Positions 1-10,511 of a DNA stretch of 64,000 nt are shown here, in pieces (the stretch's first letter is position 1; each line of letters starts with the position of its first letter). Source of the stretch: Anaeramoeba ignava (taxonomy: Eukaryota > Metamonada > Anaeramoebidae); the NCBI GenBank assembly GCA_028826165.1, contig JAPDFW010000006.1:1-64000 (forward strand). Reading direction: 5' to 3'. The position numbers and the translations under genes are program-made. The notes beneath the pieces are model-generated. The model was given only the letters and a program-made list of their open reading frames with translations, was not told where the DNA came from and searched no databases.

Positions 1-1960
1 TTTACCTTTATGTATTAGTAAAACTTATTCATAAACTCTAATCCTTCTTCTAAGGTGATGTATGTCTAACTTTAAATCAATTTATTTCAATGGCCAGATG
101 AAAATATCTTAAATTCAAAATTTCTTTCTTCCATCATCAATCCTAAGGAAAATTTCATTCAATATCATATTTAAATAAAACGATAAATTATACTCATGTG
201 ACACTTAGGCATTTACAGTTAGATTGAAATAATGAATGTTTAACTAAAATATTCAAATATTAATCAATTTCATCTATTTTCTGTTTTCTAAATAGCTCTA
301 CAAATGAATAACATTTAAATCACTACTACGAATTAAGTAATTATTCAGAAATGATTGAGATCTCTTTTCTTTATCATTTGCACTCAATAGACATCATTTC
401 ATCTCAAAAGAATTCCAATCTTCAAGTCTGCAATTTCGTCTCCAAATTGTGATCTCTACTTTACAGGAAGAAATCACGATCATAAACTTTAATTCATTTA
501 TGTCCTTCTCGAAACGAGAAATTATCTGTCGTTTATTAATCCTATTAACTTGGATGAAGCTTGTTCTTATTCTGTAAAAGATATATTGAAGAAGTGTGCT
601 AACACAATTAAAACCCAGATTCATTTCCTCCAAAATGAATCAAGTATTGTGTGTATTGTAATTGGACTGATCAACAGGAGTGAAAGAATTAGCTTGGTAT
701 AGTATGTGAAAGCCTTTGTGATCATGCCTTTGAGGATCATCCTGCATGCCGTTCTCTGCTGTTTGGATATTACACGGCAAATTCTCATATTCTATCCTCC
801 ATTCCAGCACAAGGGCAAAAGGATAGAAATGATTTGATTAATAAAGAAAAGATCTATTATAAACTCTCTCATATTAAAAGTATTCATTTACACAGCTTGA
901 GTCATTTGGTTTTACGTACCATGGACATTACTTTGAGAAAATAGCAGAAATGAGACACCAAATCAAAAGACGTGCTAAAAGAAAGCTAGAGGAAGACAGC
1001 AGACAAACATGAAAGAAAGGAAAAGGAAGGAAAGTTAAATGGGAAAAGAAAATTAATATTGATGAGAGCAGTTGTGATGGTCGTAGGATAAACAACAAAT
1101 CAAGATCTAAGATAAAGATAAAATCAAAACATAAATCTAAAGCCATAAATCTAAATGCAATCAAAAGCGCAAATCTAAAGATAAATCGCAAAACCTATAA
1201 ATCTATATATATAACATATAAACACAAATCTAAACATAAATAAAACATAAGTCCAAAATCTAAACGCCAATCAAAACATAAGTCAAACATAAGTCAAAAC
1301 AGAGAGAGAAGGAATCCATGAACAGTATATACAAAAGTAAGCAACAAATATGCCTTAAATTTGGATCTCTTACATTTACAATCTGAAGCATAGATATCAA
1401 ATTATTATTTTAATAGCCAATAGCCAACTGAATCCTGGAATTTACAACTTGGGAGAGAGGAATCATTTTATCTTTGATTCAACCAATCATGTATCATTTT
1501 CCAAATTCTTTACTACTACTTTGATTCAGGAAATTTGATAAGTTAGATCAAACTAATCCATGGTAGTACTGACCATGAATGATTATTCACCCATATCTGC
1601 CTCACTGGTAGTTCAACGCGGTCATCGAAATAAGAATACAGGTGAGTCTTTAATATTAAACCACATCTTCTCTAGATAAATCAAGCTTATTCGACCAAAC
1701 CAAGTATATGTAAATGGAAGCAAGTTACATAGCAATGTGTGGATAGAAAGTACTTTCTGCATGTTTATTTAGTTTGAAGATGAGAATGCACCCTCAAATT
1801 GTTAATTTGTATATGGGTACTCGATGAAAGAGAATTTGGAATAAGAAGGTTGTAATCAACAACTCGTTGAGAAGAAGACCCAAATTTGAGAATCTCCAAA
1901 TTCATTAGTGAATCATTCTTGTTCCGGTTGAGGATTTAAATAAATATTAAAATCCTCAGA
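1..1960. other. Anonymous non-repetitive region, possibly decayed coding DNA
   Basis: This stretch differs from most of the window: it is less AT-biased and nearly free of hexamer repeats. Both strands are broken by stops every few tens of codons. On the plus strand, open fragments around 400-760 and 920-1320 look protein-like; the second becomes Lys/Ser-rich near 1080-1300. I cannot join them into a gene or assign a family. It may be an old gene or mobile-element relic. No terminal repeats, splice-consistent gene model or RNA gene was seen. Confidence 0.35.
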
Positions 1961-2029
1961 AATATTATAAAACATTTCTTATATAAGTACCTATCGTGTG
2001 CTTTTCATTTTATAAATGTATTCAAATAA

Positions 2030-2380
2030 AAAAAAACAGAAACAAAAAAAAAACAAAATAAAAACAGAAACAGAAATAGAAACAAAAACAAAAACAAAAT
2101 AGAAAAGAATCAAAATCAAAATCAAAATCAAAATCAAAAATCAAAATCAAATCAAATCTTAATAAAAAATCAAAATCAAATCGTAAAAATCAAAATCAAA
2201 ATTCAAAATCAAAATCAAAAAATCAAAATCAAAAAAAATCAAAATCAAAAATCAAAATCAAAATCAAATCAAAATCAAAATCAAAATCGTATTCAAAATC
2301 AAAAAAATCTAAATCTAAATCAAAATCAAAATAAAAATCAAAATCGTCAATTGTTCAAATCTAAAAAATCAAATAATTTA
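2030..2380. repeat. CAAAAT-type simple repeat block
   Basis: About 350 bp of imperfect hexanucleotide repeats (AAAATC units), opened by a CAAAAA-rich lead-in. It has no coding context: neighbouring frames are closed. It resembles the repeats that fill introns elsewhere in the window. Confidence 0.8.
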
Positions 2381-3484
2381 TTTTTCCAATTTTTATCAGT
2401 TAATCCATCAAAATTAAATTATGAAATGAATTAAAAATTTTTGTAAAATTTGTTTCAAACTATAGAATAATAAACAAAAAAACAAAAACAAAAACAAAAA
2501 CAAAATCCAAGAAGACAAATACAATAAGACATATTTGCAAACAGAATTATTTGTAAATTTGGAACCCAAGTAAATATTCCATCAGGATTATATATGATTT
2601 TCTGAAAAAAAAATGGAATTTATATCAAGATTTATATCATTTAATGGTTAAATTGTTGAATTTATTTTATAAAAACAAAATGATTCCTTTTTTAAATATT
2701 TCATTCTTTAAAAGAAAAATTGGTTTGATTTCATCTGGCCAATGATTTTTATTCAAGTATTCAAATGAATTTGAACAAAATTCTTAAAATTTATTCAAAA
2801 TTTATTATTAATTTTACAAAAATCTGATCATATTGGAAAAAGAAAAAGAAAAGAAAAAGAAAAACGAAGAAAATTTTTGATTTTTTTTTGCTTTAAAATT
2901 TTTCATTTAAAATCAACTATATTTACTATCAATTTAATAGATACTATTCTCAAATATCTGAGATTTCACTTTAAAACAGAGAAATTCAATCATATATTGA
3001 TTTTGTTGTTATTTTAGTATCAATTGAAAAAGTTTTGAAGATTTAAAAATTGGGAAAGGAAATAATAGATTTGAAATACAACGCAAATAACTCGTAAATT
3101 ATCAAGCAAAATAGAAATGAAAACTCAAAAATAATAACAAGCTTTTTTTTTTTATTAAATTTTATTAAATTTTATTTCTTTTCCGGGAGCAATTTTTTTG
3201 CATATGACTAAAAGAAAAGGACCGAGAAACATTTTCAACTTTATTCATTTAACCAGAAAAGGATCCAATGAATTCCTTATTATTATTTATTGATTTCCCA
3301 GGAATATATTCAAAGAATTATGATTTTTAGTTCAATTTCAATTTTTGCAAATTATAAACAAATTCAATTTTTGCTTCCATCTTTAATATTCACAAGGGCA
3401 TTTTAGCATGTTTCCCAAATCGGAAACAGGAAAAAGACTTGAAAGGAAGAATGAAATTTCCGAATATTAATTAATTCTGGTAAT
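2381..3484. other. AT-rich spacer, no gene recognised
   Basis: About 1.1 kb of AT-rich DNA without a convincing reading frame, splice-consistent gene or RNA. A short Lys-rich frame near 2830-2880 is probably fortuitous. Its texture, lacking long hexamer repeats, is like that of 1-1960. Confidence 0.4.
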
Positions 3485-4158
3485 CAGGAATTAGAGTTTG
3501 ATAACTGGATTGTTGATGAAATGGTGACTTGTGATGAAAATGATCCAAGATTGCCTTTGAAATATCCTATTATACTTCTGAAAAATCCAAGAAAAATGCC
3601 AATATTCAGGGAATCTTCTCGAGAAAGCAATCTTTCAAGCTGTAAACATGGGAAGAGATTATTGATTATTTTAGCAATGCTTTTGAAAAATTTGGAAATT
3701 TGGAATAAAAAATCGCACTTTTAAATTCCATTATTGATTTTTATGGGAAAGAAATTATCATTTTGAAAACAAACCTTGCATTTGGCTATTTCCAAACAAA
3801 ATTTTCAAACAAAAAGTTGATAAATTTTCGTGGATTGAAGGAAGGGAAATTGTAAATGAAATTTAATGGAAACAAAAATCAAGTTTTGAGTAAAATTTTT
3901 CAAATTTTGGAAGTTTTGAAACAAATTGAGAAACAAAAACCTTTTCATTATCTTTTATAATAAATCAACTTGTTTTTCTTCCTTATGAATTGTTTGTTAA
4001 CAAGAACCAAATTTTAGATTTGATTTAAATTTAGATTTAGATTTTTGAATTTTAAATCTTTAAATGAAGAATTTCCACAAATTGATAATTTAATACAAGA
4101 AAATAACAACAATGATAATGATAATGATAATTTAAATGAAATTAAAAAGAAGAAATAA
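3485..4158 (+). pseudogene. Possible decayed plus-strand gene, unidentified
   Basis: Protein-like fragments lie in successive plus-strand frames. An open piece of about 67 codons starts at 3521. Another open piece follows at about 3720-3860. The end is an acidic Asn/Asp-rich piece (about 4045-4158) closing with TAA, resembling a natural C-terminus. Stops and frame changes separate the fragments and no clean GT/AG introns rescue them. I do not recognise the family. It could be a real gene with unresolved introns or a pseudogene. It ends about 75 bp before the TIPIN-like start. Confidence 0.3.
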
Positions 4159-4233
4159 ATTTTTTTTTTGGAATGTCTTCGTTAAAAATTCTTTTTAATT
4201 TTTCTTTTCAATTTTCTAATTTTTCTTTTTAAA

Positions 4234-4704
4234 ATGGATTCAAATTTAGATTCAAATTTAGATTTTAATTTAAATGAAGAATTATTTGAATTATCAAAAA
4301 TTCAGAAAAAGCGAAAATTTTTAAAACAATAAGAGTTGAATCAAATTCAAAAAAAAATTTCAATTCCAACTTTAATAACAGGTCCAAAAGGAATTCGTTA
4401 TATTAAAAGAAATTTTCCAAATCAAATCAAACCAAAACTTGAAGGTGAAGGAAATGAAAAAGAGGATTTACAAATTTTTCTTAAATTTTATCAAGATTGG
4501 GCTTATGAATTAGCTCCAAATTTTGATTTCTATGATTTTTCAAAAACTATAATTCATTTTGGTCAAAGAATATCTGTTATTTCTGAAATGGAATCAATGG
4601 AATCAACTAAAATAGAGGAAGAACCAAAGAAATCTGAAAAGAAATCTGAAAAGAAATCTGAAAATCAATTTCAAAATCAATTTCAAAATCAATTTATCCA
4701 ATAA
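4234..4704 (+). CDS. TIPIN: TIPIN/Swi3-like replication fork protection factor
   Basis: The product resembles TIPIN/Swi3/Csm3, which with Timeless stabilises stalled replication forks and supports checkpoint signalling in the nucleus. Evidence is the core after residue 45: GPKGIRYI, then GEGNEKEDLQ, then the hallmark YQDWAYELAPNFDFYDF and IIHFGQR, matching the Swi3 domain in order and spacing. The protein is about 156 residues with a Glu/Lys/Gln-rich tail, shorter than animal TIPIN. The best start is the ATG at 4234 after an A/T-rich leader. An in-frame TAA (4330-4332, codon 33) interrupts this reading; no GT upstream allows a simple intron. It may be a sequencing error, two compensating homopolymer indels (A5 near 4305, A9 near 4350), or a true nonsense codon. 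Family assignment is fairly firm; integrity is uncertain. The next gene is convergent. Confidence 0.72.
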
Positions 4705-4951
4705 ATCCATTTCCAAATGAATTTATTTTTAAATATTTTTTTTCCAAAAAGTTGATTCAATTCAATTCAATATTTAATATTTAATTCAATTCAATTCAAT
4801 TCAAAATTCAATATTTAATTCAATATTTAATATTTAATATTCAATTCTATCCAATATTTAATTCAATTCAATATTTAAAATGCAAAATGCAAAATGCAAA
4901 ATGAAAAATTCAAATAAATTAAATCGATAATTTTTAATCTAATATAGTTTC

Positions 4952-7813
4952 TTATTGACTCTTCTCATGAAATTTAAACCAAATATGCTTTAAAGCATTT
5001 TCTGGAGTAATTCTTTTTTCAGGTTCCCATTCCAAACAAGAAGAAACAAAATGAAGAAAAAGAGAATTAGAAGGAAGATGGAGAATAGAACAAAGTTTTT
5101 TCGAAGAGGGTTTATGAAGTAATCCTCTTGAATTAGGGAAAATAATTGGAGAATAATCATCGTTAAAAAAATATTTGCTACGGGTTCCTTTTTGAATAAA
5201 TTCTTTTGAAGGAACACCAATTACTTGCATAATAAGAAGTAGTTGTTCTTGTTCTGATTCTCCTGGAAAAAGTGGTAAACCAGTAAAAAGTTCAACAAGT
5301 AAACATCCTAAAGACCAAATATCAATAGGAAGTCCATATTTCATCCCCAAAATAACTTCAGGAGAACGATAAAATCTGGATTGAATATAAGTGTAAATTG
5401 TGTTATTTTCAAAGCAACTACTTCCAAAATCAATCAATTTAATTTCATTATTTTTCATTTTTATCAATACATTTTCTGGTTTTATATCACAATGTATTAT
5501 TTTTCTTTTGAAAGAATATTCATTGATTTTAAAAGTTGATTTGCGACTTCTTTTACAAACTGAATATTTAATCCTCTAAAATGATTTTGTTTTAATAATA
5601 TCAAATAAATTTGGTCCAAGAAGTTCAAATACAATACATAAATGACCTCGAAAATTGAAAGAATGATAAATTTCAACAATGTTTTTGTTACTTCCTTTCC
5701 CACAAGATTTGATGTATTTTAATATCTCAATTTCAATTTTGCCTTGATTATATAATTTTTTTCTATTGCGAATAATTTTGATTGCAACTTGTGAATTATA
5801 AATTTTGTGATCCTTGCATAAAATAACTTGTCCAAATGCTCCTCTTCCAAGAATTTTCAAAATTTCATATCGATAAAAAATATGATCTCCAATTATACAT
5901 TTATAAAATCCCTTTGAATCATTGAAATTGTTTTCCATCTTCATTAATTTATTTCCCAAGAAATAAACCTTGCAGTATTGAATTATTTCATGTTTTTCAA
6001 ATTCTGTAAGTTGATTTAATATTTTTATATTTGGTTTTTGTTTACTTGTCAATATTGGTTTTCGAAATTTTGTTTGAATTTGAATTTGATTATGATTTTG
6101 ATTTTGATTTTGATTTTGAATTTGAATTTGAATTTGATTTTGATTATGAATTTGATTTAAATTTAAATTTAAATTTTGATTTTGATTTTGATTTTGATTT
6201 TGATTTTGATTTTGATTTTGATTTTGATTTTGGATTTGAATTTGAATTTGATTTTGATTTTGATTTTGATTTTGATTTTGATTATTTTCTTTTTTGGAAG
6301 GGATTATAAGATTAATTTTGTGAGCCACAATACAAGGATTATTTTTATTCAATTTATTTTGATTATTTTTATTTTGATTATTTTGATTAAATTCATTTTG
6401 ATTATTTTTATTCAATTTAATTTGATTATTTTGATTAAATTTATTTTGATTATTTTTATTTAATTCATTTTGATTATTTTTATTAAATTTAATTTGATTA
6501 TTTTTATTCAATTTATTTTGATTATTTTTATTTTGATTATTTTGATTAAATTCATTTTGATTATTTTTATTCAATTTATTTTGATTATTTGGATTTTGAT
6601 TAAATTGATTATTTGGATTGAATTTATTTTGATTATTTGGATTGAATTTATTTTGATTATTTTTATTGAATTTATTTTGATTATTTGGATTTTGATTAAA
6701 TTGATTATTTGGATTGAATTTATTTTGATTATTTTGATTCAATTTAATTTGATTATTTTTATTGAATTTATTTTGATTATTTTTATTCAATTTAATTTGA
6801 TTATTTGGATTCAATTTATTTTGATTATTTTTATTCAATTTAATTTGATTATTTTTATTCAATTTAATTTGATTATTTTTATTCAATTTATTTTGATTAT
6901 TTTTATTTAATTTAATTTGATTATTTTGATTGAATTTAATTTGATTATTTTGATTATTTTGATTATTTGGATTAAATTTAATTTGATTATTTTTATTCAA
7001 TTTATTTTGATTATTTTGATTAAATTTAATTTGATTATTTTGATTATTTTTATTTTGATTATTTTTATTCAATTTAATTTGATTATTTTTATTTAATTTA
7101 TTTTGATTATTTTTATTCAATTTAATTTGATTATTTTTATTTAATTTAATTTGATTATTTTGATTATTTTGATTATTTGGATTAAATTTAATTTGATTAT
7201 TTTGATTATTTGGATTCAATTCATTTTGATTATTTTTATTCAATTTAAATTGATTATTTGGATTATTTTTATTCAATTTAATTTGATTATTTTTATTTTG
7301 ATTATTTTTATTCAATTTAATTTGATTATTTTTATTTAATTTAATTTGATTATTTGGATTAAATTTATTTTGATTATTTTGATTATTTTTATTCAATTTA
7401 ATTTGATTATTTTTATTTAATTTATTTTGATTATTTTGATTGAATTTAATTTGATTATTTTTATTTAATTCATTTTGATTATTTGAATTATTTTGATTTA
7501 TTTTAACTTTAAACCGAGGTTGATAAATTCTACAAATCCTTGAAAAAGTTGTTTTGTTTTGAGGTTCAAATTTGTTTTTGATTTGATTTTCTTCTAAATT
7601 TTGTTTTTTATCTAAATTATTTTCTTGATTTATAATTGTTTTCTTGATTTTTTGAGAGAAAACTTTCTTATTTTTATTATCAAATGGATTAATGTTTTTT
7701 TTTGAGAATTTTGGAAATTTATTTTCAATTAAATTTTGATTTATTTTGTTTTTCTTTTTCAAATTTTCTTGATTTATTTCTTGATTCATTTCTTGAAAAT
7801 ATTTTTTTGACAT
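4952..7813 (-). CDS. DYRK-family dual-specificity protein kinase with Asn-rich N-terminus
   Basis: A single-exon gene of about 953 residues. Roughly residues 1-640 are low complexity (KLNKNNQ-type repeats, then NQ runs). The kinase domain is about 645-945: Gly-loop GRGAFGQV, VAIK lysine, HCDIKPEN catalytic loop (HCD is DYRK-typical), DFGSS, activation loop YTYIQSRFYRSPEV carrying the tyrosine that DYRKs autophosphorylate, and DIWSLGC. Everything needed for catalysis is present. Two single-base frame errors break the domain. One surplus base lies in the T-run 5590-5593; with it removed the sequence reads IIKQNHFRG, aligning to DYRK. One base is missing in the homopolymers at 5500-5509, just before IIHCD. 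They cancel, so the total length stays in frame. Start: ATG at 7813, downstream of a TCATTTTTT tract. The stop TAA is followed closely by another in-frame TAA. Confidence 0.88.
6330..7500. repeat. Coding minisatellite in the DYRK N-terminus
   Basis: About 1.2 kb of 24-27 bp units (ATTTTGATTATTTTTATT variants on the plus strand) encodes KLNKNNQ/NNQIKLNK repeats in the minus-strand kinase gene. A separate run of GATTTT hexamers at 6085-6290 encodes NQ/IQ dipeptides. Units vary by whole codons, so the frame is kept. The plus-strand ILI/FDF frames are shadows. Confidence 0.85.
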
Positions 7814-8007
7814 TTAAAAAAGAAAAATTTGGAATAAAAAATGAAAACAAAGAAAACAAAAAATTTTGATCAAAAAACAAACAAACAAAAAACAAAACAA
7901 AACAAAAAACAAAACAAAACAAAAAACAAATCTTTTCAAAGTCGAATGTAAAAAAGCTAATTTTAAAACAAAAAAAAAACAAGAAGAGATTTTGACGTTT
8001 TTATTAT

Positions 8008-10218
8008 TTAAAGTTTTCTGGCTAAAATTAAGTATTGTAAATATAAAGAAGGAAAGAAAACAAAAGAAGAGACAATAGAAGTATAAATATGAAAAATTCC
8101 TTTTATTCTAAGATATAAAATTAAGGAGAACAATCCAAAAGCAATTCCAACAGAACAAGAAATGATAAAAACTAAATAATCTGTGCGAGAAAAATATGAA
8201 GAATGGCGAATAATACAAACAAAAATTGTACCAATTATCGGATAAATTGATAGAAATATAAGTGGAATAAATACTCCTTTATATGATGGGTTTTCTGTTT
8301 GTGATTCATAAATTGAAAATGCTTTAATAATTGAAATAAAAACAAGCAAAAGTCCAGCCATTACATAAAAAACAAATAATACGAAAATATGTATGTCTCT
8401 TTCGAAAATATCTAAAATTCAAATTAAATATTAAAATAAATATTTAAAATAAATATTAAAATTAAATATTTAAATAAATTTTAAAATAATTAAAATAAAT
8501 ATTAAAATAAAATTTAAATTAAATATTAAATAAATATTAAAATAAATATTAAAATAAATATTAAATTAAATATTAAAATTAAATATTTAAATAAAATTTA
8601 AAATAAATATTAAATAAATTTAAAATTAAATATTAAATAAATTTAAAATTAAATATTAAATTAAATATTAAAATAAATATTAAAATAAATATTAAAATAA
8701 ATATTAAATTAAATATTTAATTTTTCTTTATTTCCTTACTTGGTTCATTGTATAAAAATATTGACCATAAAATTATTAAAGTAAATGTAGCCAATCCAAA
8801 AGGGCTTAATATCCACCATTTTGAAATTGAGAAATTTTGATCCAATTTCAATGAAATAAAAAGAAAAAATAAAGTTAAAAATCCTGAACAAGTAATTATT
8901 CCTTGTAAAAGATATTTTTCAGTATTTCTTGAATAACTTGTATAATATTCCATTGAACTCCAAACAAAAAACAAAAGAGAAGAATAAAGCCAAGGAAAAA
9001 GCAAAATTTCCAATTAAAAATAGAATATGAAACATCAAATTTAAGAGCAAAAATAAAGAAGGTAATACTAATAGTGATAAAACAAGAGTTTTCTCAATTA
9101 ATTTAATAGCATAATCGTCTTTTAATTGTTCTTATTTGTCTTTTTGAATTCTTCTGCTTTTTGTTGACGAAGATAATTTTTGTGCTTGAATATATTTCTT
9201 CATTTGATCAACAACAAGTTTTTGGTTCTTTATTAATTTTATCAATAGTTCTTTTGAAATTGAAGTTGAAATATTTGAATTTGGATGATAATTTTCATCT
9301 TTTTCAATACTTCGAAAATGTTCTTGGATTCCTAAAGTTCCTGATATTTTGAAGTTGGTTGTTGTATATGGAGAATAATAATAATAACCACTTTGATAAT
9401 CCTTTGTTACTGTTTGAAAATCTAATTCGGATCCATGATTCCTTATTATATTTTTCCAAAGTTGCCAATCATCATGAATACGATTAAAGTTTCTGCATGT
9501 AAAAGCACAATTTATTAAATTTTTGGGTAAAAGGTATGAAAAAATTTCTAGAACAACTTTTTTTATTTTAATTTTAATTTTAATTTTAATTTTAATTTTA
9601 ATTTTAATTTTAATTTCAATTTTAATTTTTGATTTTAATTATAATTTCAATTTTAATTTTAATATTAATTTTAATATCAATTTTAATATTAATTTGGATT
9701 TTAATTTTAATTTCAAATTTTAATTTTAATTTTAATTTTAAATTTTAATTTTAAATTTTAATTTTAATTTTGATTTTAATTTTAATTTTAATTTTAATTT
9801 TAATTTTAATTTTAATATTAATATTAATTTTAATATTAATTTTAATATTAATTTTAATTTTAATTTTAATTTTTAATTTTTAATTTTAATTTTAATTTTA
9901 ATTTTAATTTTAATTTTAATTTTAATTTTAATTTTAATTTTAATTTTAATTTTAATTTTAATTTTAATTTTTAATTTTAATTTTAATTTTAATTATAATT
10001 TTTAATTTTAATTTTAATTTTAATTTAGATTTTAATTTTAATCTACTTTCATCAGGAAGTTCTTCAAATAAATTTTCATTTACAAATTCTTGTTGTCTTT
10101 TTTGATTAAAATTTTGATTTTGATTGTTTTGTTGTTGAGATTTTGAAGCATTTAAAAGATCAAATTTTGAAAAGAAAAAAACTCTTTTTAATTCATCTTC
10201 ATTAATATCTCTTGTCAT
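8008..10218 (-). CDS. F-box protein fused to a TMEM185-like multi-pass membrane domain
   Basis: Three exons: 10218-10047, 9547-8740, 8411-8008. Joining exons 1 and 2 creates an F-box: LFEELPDEKIFSYL, then NLINCAFTCRNFNRI and WQLWKNIIRNHG (about residues 45-95). This implies recruitment to an SCF ubiquitin ligase. The C-terminal half is hydrophobic with several membrane segments. One piece (FFLFISLKLDQNF followed by KWWILSPFGLATF) matches the repeated pattern of TMEM185/FAM11A proteins, so ubiquitin ligase recruitment at a membrane is inferred. Two defects: an in-frame TAA at 9132-9134 (KDK-stop-EQLKDDY) between the F-box part and the first membrane segment, and a one-base frame error near 9014-9025. 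Introns 1 and 2 are short-period A/T repeats. Start ATG 10218 faces PES1 across a short divergent promoter. F-box is firm; TMEM185 similarity is moderate. Confidence 0.72.
8412..8739. repeat. Repeat-filled intron 2 of the F-box/TMEM185 gene
   Basis: An intron of 328 bp made almost wholly of ATTAAAATAAAT-type repeats. Read on the minus strand, the donor is GTAAGG and the acceptor TTTTAG. Confidence 0.75.
9548..10046. repeat. Repeat-filled intron 1 of the F-box/TMEM185 gene
   Basis: A 499-bp intron of nearly pure TTTTAA hexamers (plus strand). The donor GTAGAT and acceptor TTCTAG (minus strand) join exactly inside the F-box and restore its consensus, which supports the boundaries. Confidence 0.8.
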
Positions 10219-10511
10219 GTAATTTAATTTTAAATTTAATTTTAATTCAATTTATAATGGAAAATGAAAAGAAGAATAAAAGGGAAAAATGAAAAAAATG
10301 AAAAAGAAAAAAAACGTTTTTTTTTATTCTTTTATTTAAAAAAAAAAATATTGAAATAATCTTTTAGAAAAATGAATCATTTTTTTATTTTTTATTTATT
10401 TAAAAAAAATTTTTTTTATTTTTTTTTTTTCATTTTTTTTTCTTTTTCCTTTTAAAATAGATAAAATTGAATATAAAACATTTACATTTACATTTAAAAT
10501 AGAAATTAAAA
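10219..10511. promoter_or_regulatory. Divergent promoter, F-box/TMEM185 and PES1
   Basis: A 293-bp head-to-head spacer. On each strand a T-rich tract carrying TCATTTTTT precedes the ATG: about 10440 for PES1, and about 10270-10310 read on the minus strand for the F-box gene. The tract then gives way to an A/T-rich leader. The TCAYTW-like motif resembles an initiator element. Function is inferred. Confidence 0.4.

Noticed and set aside
1590-1640. Possible tRNA-like GGTTCRA-type string near 1610
   Set aside because: No cloverleaf could be built around it; acceptor and anticodon stems are absent.
9523-9723. Plus-strand 66-codon Ile/Leu/Asn/Phe frame
   Set aside because: Lies mostly in the TTTTAA repeat intron of the F-box gene on the opposite strand.
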